Below are positions 58,373 through 64,000 of a stretch of 64,000 nucleotides of DNA, piece by piece. The notes below the pieces were generated by a model, which made no database searches, was not told the origin of the DNA, and was given only the letters and a program-made list of their open reading frames with translations. The first letter of the stretch is position 1, and each line of letters begins with the position of its first letter. Position numbers and translations under genes: made by a program. The stretch covers positions 62,001 through 126,000 of the forward strand of contig REER01000077.1 of the NCBI GenBank assembly GCA_007694945.1, written 5' to 3'. The DNA is from Paracoccaceae bacterium. GTDB lineage: Bacteria > Pseudomonadota > Alphaproteobacteria > Rhodobacterales > Rhodobacteraceae.

Positions 58373-61249
58373 ATGTCCGAGCAGAAATTCATCGAAGTGC
58401 GCGGCGCGCGCGAGCATAATTTGAAGAATATCGACGTGATCCTGCCCCGCGACCAGTTGGTGGTGATCACTGGACTGTCGGGTTCGGGCAAATCCTCGCT
58501 GGCCTTTGACACGATCTATGCCGAGGGGCAGCGGCGCTACGTCGAGAGCCTCAGCGCCTATGCGCGCCAGTTCCTCGACATGATGCAGAAGCCCGATATG
58601 GACCATATCTCGGGCCTCTCACCCGCGATTTCGATCGAGCAGAAGACGACGTCGAAAAACCCCCGCTCGACGGTCGGTACCGTGACCGAGATTTACGATT
58701 ATCTGCGGCTGTTATTCGCGCGCGCGGGCACGCCCTACAGCCCTGCCACGGGTCTGCCGATCGAGGCGCAGCAGGTGCAGGACATGGTCGACCGCATCAT
58801 GGCGCTGGAAGAGGGTACCCGTGCCTATCTGCTGGCCCCCATCGTGCGTGACCGCAAGGGCGAGTATCGCAAGGAGTTTATGGAACTGCGCAAGCAAGGC
58901 TTCCAGCGCGTCAAAGTGGATGGGAAGTTCTACGAGCTGGATGAGCCACCCACGCTCGACAAGAAGTTCCGCCATGACATTGATGTGGTGGTGGACCGGC
59001 TGGTCGTGCGTGAAGGCATGGAGACGCGGCTGGCCGATTCACTGCGCACGGCGCTGGATCTGGCGGACGGCATTGCCGTGCTGGAAGAGGCGAAGGAAGA
59101 GGGTGAGCGCATTACCTTTTCCGAGAAATTTGCCTGTCCGGTCAGTGGGTTCACCATTTCCGAGATCGAGCCGCGGCTGTTCTCCTTCAACGCGCCGACA
59201 GGGGCCTGCCCGGCCTGCGACGGGCTGGGGGTGGAGCTTTTCTTTGACGAAAGGCTTGTCGTGCCGGACCTGTCCCTGCGGCTGGCCGATGGCGCGATTG
59301 CGCCGTGGCGCAAGGGCAAATCGCCCTATTTCCTGCAAACCATCGAGTCGCTCGCCCGCCATTATGAGTTCGACGCGAAAGCCCCCTGGAAGGACCTGCC
59401 CGCGCATGTGAAACAAGTGCTGCTCTATGGCTCCAATGGTGAAGAGCTGCCCTTCCGCTATGATGAGGGCGGTCGGGTCTATAACGTGACGCGCGCTTTC
59501 GAGGGCGTCATCCCGAATATGGAGCGGCGCTATCGCGAAACGGATTCGGCCTGGATTCGCGAGGAGTTCGAGCGCTACCAGAACCAGCGCGCCTGTGGCG
59601 TCTGCGAGGGGCATCGTTTGCGGCCCGAGGCGCTGGCCGTGAAGATCGGTCCCGCCAAAGGCGGGCCTGACAAACTTCTGCATATCGGGCAGGTCACCGA
59701 AATGTCGATCCGCGAGGCGCTGACATGGGTGGAGGGCGTGCCAGAGGCGCTCTCGAAGCAGAAGAACGAGATCGCCCGCGCGATCCTTAAGGAAATCCGC
59801 GAGCGGCTGGGATTTCTGGTCAATGTGGGGCTGGATTACCTGACGCTCGGGCGGCATGCGGGCACGCTCTCGGGGGGTGAGAGCCAGCGGATCAGGCTTG
59901 CGAGCCAGATCGGGTCGGGGCTGACCGGGGTGCTCTATGTGCTCGATGAGCCCTCGATTGGGCTGCACCAGCGCGACAATGACCGCTTGCTGACCACACT
60001 CAGGAACCTGCGCGATCAGGGCAACACCGTGATCGTGGTCGAGCATGACGAAGAGGCGATTCGCACTGCTGACCATGTGCTTGATATCGGCCCTGGTGCA
60101 GGCGTTCATGGCGGTCAGATCGTGGCCGAAGGCACGCCGGATCAGATCATGGCCGACCCGGCGAGCCTGACGGGGCAGTATCTGAGTGGCACGCGCGAGA
60201 TCCCGGTGCCGAAAACGCGGCGCAAGGGCAACGGCAAGAAACTTACTGTGGTCAAGGCGAACGGGAATAATCTGCGCGATGTGACCGTCGATTTTCCGCT
60301 GGGCAAATTCGTCTGCGTGACCGGGGTGTCAGGGGGCGGTAAATCCACGCTAACCATCGAGACCCTGTTCAAGACCGCCTCGATGCGGCTCAACGGCGCG
60401 CGCCAGACGCCCGCGCCCTGCGAGACGATCAAGGGACTGGAGCAACTCGACAAGGTGATCGATATCGACCAGCGCCCTATCGGACGCACACCGCGTTCTA
60501 ACCCGGCGACTTATACTGGCGCGTTCGGCCCGATCCGCGACTGGTTCGCCGGGCTGCCGGAAGCGCGGGCGCGCGGCTACAAGCCGGGACGGTTTTCCTT
60601 CAACGTCAAGGGCGGGCGGTGCGAGGCCTGTCAGGGTGACGGGGTGCTGAAGATCGAGATGAATTTCCTGCCTGATGTCTATGTCACCTGCGAGACCTGC
60701 AAGGGCAAGCGCTACAACCGCGAGACGCTGGAGGTTTTGTTCAAGGGTAAATCAATCGCCGATGTGCTGGACATGACTGTGGAAGAGGCGCAGGGGTTTT
60801 TCGAGGCTGTGCCGTCGATCCGCGAGAAGATGGACGCGCTGATGCGGGTGGGCTTGGGCTATATCAAGGTGGGCCAGCAGGCGACCACCCTCTCGGGGGG
60901 CGAGGCGCAGCGGGTGAAACTGTCGAAGGAGTTGTCGCGCCGCTCAACGGGCCGGACATTGTACATTCTCGATGAACCCACAACCGGGCTGCATTTCGAG
61001 GATGTCCGCAAGCTTCTGGAAGTGCTGCACGAATTGGTTGAGCAGGGAAATACGGTCATCGTGATCGAGCACAATCTCGATGTGATCAAGACAGCGGACT
61101 GGATCATCGACATTGGCCCCGAGGGCGGCGATGGCGGTGGGCAGATTGTGGCCACCGGCACGCCCGAAGAGGTGGCGGCAGTCGCGGCGAGCCATACCGG
61201 GCGCTATCTGGCGCCGATGCTGGGCGCGCGCCGCGTGGCGGCGGAATAG
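58373..61249 (+). CDS. uvrA: Excinuclease ABC subunit A
   Basis: Damage-recognition ATPase of nucleotide-excision repair. The 958-residue protein has two ABC ATPase modules: Walker [15 protein letters not shown] near residue 35 and [14 protein letters not shown] near 650, signatures [14 protein letters not shown] and [15 protein letters not shown], Walker [13 protein letters not shown] and [12 protein letters not shown]. Zinc modules are CPVSGF...CPACDG and CEACQGDG...CETCKGK. ATG 58373 ([19 protein letters not shown]) is the family start. An SOS box lies upstream. Confidence 0.97.
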   Translation: MSEQKFIEVRGAREHNLKNIDVILPRDQLVVITGLSGSGKSSLAFDTIYAEGQRRYVESLSAYARQFLDMMQKPDMDHISGLSPAISIEQKTTSKNPRSTVGTVTEIYDYLRLLFARAGTPYSPATGLPIEAQQVQDMVDRIMALEEGTRAYLLAPIVRDRKGEYRKEFMELRKQGFQRVKVDGKFYELDEPPTLDKKFRHDIDVVVDRLVVREGMETRLADSLRTALDLADGIAVLEEAKEEGERITFSEKFACPVSGFTISEIEPRLFSFNAPTGACPACDGLGVELFFDERLVVPDLSLRLADGAIAPWRKGKSPYFLQTIESLARHYEFDAKAPWKDLPAHVKQVLLYGSNGEELPFRYDEGGRVYNVTRAFEGVIPNMERRYRETDSAWIREEFERYQNQRACGVCEGHRLRPEALAVKIGPAKGGPDKLLHIGQVTEMSIREALTWVEGVPEALSKQKNEIARAILKEIRERLGFLVNVGLDYLTLGRHAGTLSGGESQRIRLASQIGSGLTGVLYVLDEPSIGLHQRDNDRLLTTLRNLRDQGNTVIVVEHDEEAIRTADHVLDIGPGAGVHGGQIVAEGTPDQIMADPASLTGQYLSGTREIPVPKTRRKGNGKKLTVVKANGNNLRDVTVDFPLGKFVCVTGVSGGGKSTLTIETLFKTASMRLNGARQTPAPCETIKGLEQLDKVIDIDQRPIGRTPRSNPATYTGAFGPIRDWFAGLPEARARGYKPGRFSFNVKGGRCEACQGDGVLKIEMNFLPDVYVTCETCKGKRYNRETLEVLFKGKSIADVLDMTVEEAQGFFEAVPSIREKMDALMRVGLGYIKVGQQATTLSGGEAQRVKLSKELSRRSTGRTLYILDEPTTGLHFEDVRKLLEVLHELVEQGNTVIVIEHNLDVIKTADWIIDIGPEGGDGGGQIVATGTPEEVAAVAASHTGRYLAPMLGARRVAAE

Positions 61250-61259
61250 GTGCGAGGGG

Positions 61260-61295
61260 GCCGCCCTCGGGGGCATCGAGCCCCCCTCGGGCGGC
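61260..61295. terminator. Long G/C hairpin after uvrA
   Basis: GCCGCCCTCGGGGGC-ATCGA-GCCCCCCTCGGGCGGC pairs almost throughout, with one bulge, 11 bp past the uvrA stop. There is no T-run. It also stands downstream of the stop-linked element of the converging LOG gene. Confidence 0.55.
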
Positions 61296-61362
61296 GCTGC
61301 CGCGGCTATATGTTCGGGGCCGGGCGTAAGATTGACAGGGTCCGTGACCGCAAGGTTCGCGT

Positions 61363-61384
61363 GAGTATTTTCGGCAAGATGAAG
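61363..61384 (-). repeat. Stop-codon-linked intergenic element, copy H
   Basis: On the minus strand CTTCATCTTGCCGAAAATAC and then TC starts 12 nt after the TGA of the LOG gene, same orientation. It is the closest copy to the consensus. The hairpin at 61260-61295 follows further on. Confidence 0.75.
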
Positions 61385-61395
61385 CCGGAGTAGTC

Positions 61396-61953
61396 TCAGC
61401 GGTCGTGTTGCCTGAGCTTCATGTCAAGTTCGGCGACGCTCGTGACGCTCTGAAAGAAGCCGCGCAGCGACGGGTCGGCGAAGCCCTGCGCGATGACGTG
61501 GTCTACAAGGGTGATCAGGGGTTGCCAGACGTCATCCACATCCAGCAAATAGATGGGTTTTTCGTGCAGCCCGATCTGGCGCCATGTCAGCACTTCGAAG
61601 AATTCATCAAGCGTGCCGGCCCCGCCCGGCAGCACGACCACAACATCGGAATTGGCGAACATCACCTTCTTGCGCTCGTGCATCGTCTCGGTCACGACCA
61701 GCGTGCCGATATTGCGCTTGCCCTGTTCAGCCTGCATCAGATGGGTGGGAATCACCCCGAAGACATCGGCCCCCGCGCCCTGGGCTGCGCGCGCGACCTC
61801 GCCCATGATGCCGATATCGCCCGCGCCATAGACCAGCCGCCAGCCGCGCTCGGCGATGAGGGCGCCCAGCGCCCGCGCTTCGGCGGCATAGGCCGGGGAG
61901 AAGCCAGCGCGAGAGCCGCAGAAGACACAGACAGACAGGGTGGGAACGGGCAT
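61396..61953 (-). CDS. LOG-family (TIGR00730) protein, short form
   Basis: At 185 residues it has the standard LOG size. Motifs: LSVCVFCGSRAGFSPAYAAEA at the N-terminus, LVYGAGDIGIMGEVARAA near 42, ETMHERKKVMFANSD near 92-106 and VVLPGGAGTLDEFFEVLTWRQIG (PGGxGTxxE) near 110-130. LOG proteins cleave nucleotide 5'-monophosphates to base and ribose-5-phosphate. ATG 61953 is the family start although the frame runs open for 1.6 kb upstream, antisense to the LysM gene. A longer paralogue is at 50406. Confidence 0.92.
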   Translation of the reverse strand: MPVPTLSVCVFCGSRAGFSPAYAAEARALGALIAERGWRLVYGAGDIGIMGEVARAAQGAGADVFGVIPTHLMQAEQGKRNIGTLVVTETMHERKKVMFANSDVVVVLPGGAGTLDEFFEVLTWRQIGLHEKPIYLLDVDDVWQPLITLVDHVIAQGFADPSLRGFFQSVTSVAELDMKLRQHDR

Positions 61954-62052
61954 CAGGGCAGCCTTGCAAGGATTTGTTTTGCGACCCGTTACCGGGCTTG
62001 CTATGGTCTTGCAAGTTCGCACGGGGCCGGGACGGGCCTTTATGGGTAAGCC

Positions 62053-63294
62053 ATGCTGAAATACCTCCCCAAGGAGACGCTCGCACAATGGGCGGTTGGA
62101 AGTATCGCTGTCGCTGGTGCGGCAAGCGTGGCCTATATCGTGATCTTCCCGTCCGAGACGCCTGAGCCCGAGCCGGTATTCGACCCGCCGTCGCTGGTGC
62201 TGAGCGAACCTGCCGAGATGGCGGTGCCCGCAGAGGAGGTCGCTCCCGATGTGCAGCTTGCCATGGCCGCGCCGCATGCCGAGCTCGCGCCCGCATTCGA
62301 TATCGTGCGCGTGACCGATCTGGGGGATGTGCTGATCGCGGGCCAGGCACCTGCGACCAGCACTGTCGCTGCGCTGATCGATGAGGATCCTGTAGCGCAG
62401 ACCGTCAGCACGGCGGCGGGCGAATTCGTGCTGATGTTCGAGGTCGCGCCCAGCCCGGCACCGCGTGTGCTGGAACTGGAAGTCCGCCTGCCGAGCGGAG
62501 ACCGGGTGCGGTCGATGAATACGGTGATGCTGGCGCCGCGCAGCGGGGTCCTGGCAGCGGGCGACGACCCGGCCGCTCCACGGCAGATGGCGCGCCCGGT
62601 CGAGGTGGCGCCGCTCTTTCCCGACATGGACGATCCGGCCCAGCCTCAACTTGCGTTGCCTGGTGGGACCGCGGCTGTTCCCGAGGAGGACACCGAGATC
62701 GCTGCGCTGCCCGAGGGCGACCGGCCTGTCAACGACATGCCCGAGCTTGAGAGCCGCGACACCCTCGCGCCGCTGGCCATGCTGATGCGCGCGGATGGCA
62801 CGGTGACCATGCTGGGCGAAGCGCCACGACTGCCGCAGAATGGTGGTGGTGTCAGCATCGACACAGTGGTCTATGACGCGGAAGGTGATGTCTCGCTCAG
62901 CGGGCGGAGTGTACGCAGTTCGGCGGATATCCAGATCTATATCGACAATCAGCCGATCATCCGCGCGCGCGCCACGGCCGATGGCAACTGGCAGGCGCAA
63001 CTCGCCGGGATTGAACGCGGTGTCTATCGCCTGCGCGTCGATGAGCTGGACGAGGCCGCGCAAGTCGTCTCGCGTGCGGAAATTCCCTTCGAGCGGATGA
63101 CGCCCGAGATCGCGCGAGAGGCCAGCGGGCCAGAGGCGCTGATCGTGCAGCCCGGCAACACGCTCTGGGGCATGTCGGTCGAGCAATTCGGGGATGGGCG
63201 GCGCTATATGCGGATTTTCGACGCCAATCGCGACCAGATCCGTGACCCTGACCTGATCTATCCGGGGCAGGTCTTCGTTCTGCCCGAGGACTAG
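62053..63294 (+). CDS. Membrane-anchored LysM-domain protein
   Basis: The 413-residue protein has a short cytosolic N-terminus and one membrane helix (AVGSIAVAGAASVAYIVIF, residues 13-32). A long Pro/Glu/Ala-rich periplasmic stretch follows, with beta-sandwich-like segments (ADGTVTMLGEAPRLPQNGG, SLSGRSVRSSADIQIYIDNQ), and at the C-terminus a LysM motif (IVQPGNTLWGMSVEQFGDGR, IYPGQVFVLPE, about 365-413) that binds peptidoglycan. Such proteins are frequent in Rhodobacterales; they probably link membrane and wall. It is divergent from the LOG gene. Confidence 0.87.
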   Translation: MLKYLPKETLAQWAVGSIAVAGAASVAYIVIFPSETPEPEPVFDPPSLVLSEPAEMAVPAEEVAPDVQLAMAAPHAELAPAFDIVRVTDLGDVLIAGQAPATSTVAALIDEDPVAQTVSTAAGEFVLMFEVAPSPAPRVLELEVRLPSGDRVRSMNTVMLAPRSGVLAAGDDPAAPRQMARPVEVAPLFPDMDDPAQPQLALPGGTAAVPEEDTEIAALPEGDRPVNDMPELESRDTLAPLAMLMRADGTVTMLGEAPRLPQNGGGVSIDTVVYDAEGDVSLSGRSVRSSADIQIYIDNQPIIRARATADGNWQAQLAGIERGVYRLRVDELDEAAQVVSRAEIPFERMTPEIAREASGPEALIVQPGNTLWGMSVEQFGDGRRYMRIFDANRDQIRDPDLIYPGQVFVLPED

Positions 63295-63401
63295 CCACCC
63301 GTCTTTCTGGCGACTCGGGTGTTGGGCTGCGTGGCAGCGCGCCTCTGGTCTTTCCCCATTGGCGGGCCTAGATTGCGCCTTATCCAGCCAGAAAGCCAGA
63401 C

Positions 63402-64000
63402 ATGACCGCAACAGACCCCGCCGCTGCCGATACGGTGCCCCCTGCAACGCCCACGGCTGCGCAGGAACGTGCCAGCGGATGGCGCACGATCCGGCGTGTG
63501 GTGCCGTATCTCTGGCCCGATTCCCTGCCATGGGCGCGTAGGCGGGTGGTTCTGGCGCTGGTGGCGTTGGTGCTTGCCAAGTTGGTCGCGGTGGCCACGC
63601 CGTTTTTCTACAAGGCTGCCGTGGATGCGCTGGCCGGTGAGGGCGCGGCCTGGATGCTTGCTGTTGGTGCCGTCGGATTGACTGTGGCCTATGGCATTGC
63701 GCGGCTGATGGAAATCGGGTTTCAGGAATTACGCAATGTACTGTTTACCCGGGTGGGCCAGCGCGCGCTGCGCCAGCTTGCGCTCGAGACCTTCGGCCAT
63801 ATCCACAGCCTGAGCCTGCGCTATCATATCACGCGCAAGACCGGGGGGCTGAGCCGGATCATCGAGCGCGGCGTCAAGGGCGTCGATTTCCTGCTTCGCT
63901 TCATGCTCTTCTCTATCTTCCCGCTGATCCTGCAACTTTTCATGATCGGGGTCATCTTCTTCTGGCTGTTCGATTTCTGGTATCTGGCCGCGGTGGTAGT
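63402..64000 (+). CDS. ABC transporter, Atm1/heavy-metal exporter type (3' end cut by the window edge)
   Basis: About 200 residues are visible. After a Pro/Ala-rich N-terminus come a membrane helix (VVLALVALVLAKLVAVATPFF), a second (MLAVGAVGLTVAYGIARLM) and the block FTRVGQRALRQLALETFGHIHSLSLRYHITRKTGGLSRIIERG, then another helix pair. This coupling-helix region is typical of Atm1/HMT1-type half transporters, which export glutathione-linked metal or sulfur species. The ATP-binding domain lies outside the window. Confidence 0.85.
   Translation, partial: MTATDPAAADTVPPATPTAAQERASGWRTIRRVVPYLWPDSLPWARRRVVLALVALVLAKLVAVATPFFYKAAVDALAGEGAAWMLAVGAVGLTVAYGIARLMEIGFQELRNVLFTRVGQRALRQLALETFGHIHSLSLRYHITRKTGGLSRIIERGVKGVDFLLRFMLFSIFPLILQLFMIGVIFFWLFDFWYLAAVV

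Noticed and set aside
61954..63531. N-terminal extension of the LOG gene frame to 711 codons
   Set aside because: The upstream 526 codons are antisense to the LysM gene and unlike any LOG protein; the family start is ATG 61953.

Overview
The window is about 63% GC, densely packed chromosomal DNA from an alphaproteobacterium, most probably Rhodobacterales (Rhodobacteraceae/Paracoccaceae). The basis is the mix of genes: a ChvI/ChvG - short HPr kinase - RapZ - EIIA(Man) - HPr cluster, a 44-residue aa3 oxidase subunit IV, an NDUFS4-type complex I accessory protein, a GTTC-N7-GTTC LexA box and paired long acyl-CoA dehydrogenases. I see no phage, insertion sequence, CRISPR array or defence island. 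Both edges cut genes: an Lrp/AsnC regulator on the left and an ABC exporter on the right.

Layout. 1-4.7 kb: two Lrp regulators, a DUF952 gene coupled to pyrD, then a leftward MATE exporter with two hotdog thioesterases. 4.8-15.1 kb: fatty-acid/acyl-CoA catabolism (two MerR regulators, acyl-CoA dehydrogenase, a GST, thiolase, a cupin, the FadB/FadJ bifunctional enzyme, a Hint-domain protein on the other strand, and an acyl-CoA ligase). 15.2-16.2 kb: a membrane protein that reads as an M48-like peptidase without its zinc site. 16.3-22.5 kb: urate catabolism (NCS2 permease, AllA, a PuuE-UraD fusion, HIU hydrolase, LysR regulator, membrane urate hydroxylase PuuD with cytochrome c tail). 22.7-29.1 kb: pckA, then the ChvIG and incomplete-PTS regulatory cluster. 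29-34.8 kb: a membrane alpha/beta hydrolase, trigger factor, and ilvBN behind an attenuator. 35-45.4 kb: ArsR plus permease, parE, tRNA-Leu(UAG), a second Hint protein, nnrD, glnBA, pheS, mgtE. 45.8-53.2 kb: a PAS-GAF-GGDEF cyclase, a gabD-like dehydrogenase, an NDUFS4 homologue, a LOG protein, dapD, Sua5. 53.3-64 kb: a second acyl-CoA dehydrogenase operon with an MBL hydrolase and two paralogous lipoproteins around the oxidase subunit IV gene, an RluA-type synthase, uvrA, another LOG protein, a LysM protein, and the start of an ABC exporter.

How it fits together. Three blocks handle acyl-CoA, purine and gluconeogenic carbon, and each carries recognisable control DNA: an ACGT palindrome before the acyl-CoA operon, three copies of TTTCTGG-N8-GAAA at the two urate promoters, and two GTTAGCGCAAT direct repeats before pckA. 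ilvB has a leader peptide with Ile-Val-Leu-Val-Val codons and a mutually exclusive terminator/antiterminator. uvrA has a LexA box, and mgtE has a leader hairpin that overlaps its Shine-Dalgarno sequence.

The most unusual signals are: (i) an eight-copy intergenic element (core like ATCTTGCCGAAAATACTC); seven copies start 0-14 nt after a stop codon, in the same orientation as the gene; (ii) two tandem paralogous lipoproteins with a His...Cys pattern suggesting a permuted papain-like hydrolase fold, flanking the oxidase subunit IV gene; (iii) the apparent M48 pseudo-peptidase; and (iv) a long perfect inverted repeat inside the ilvBN transcript. All family assignments come from reading the translated sequence by eye, with no database search.
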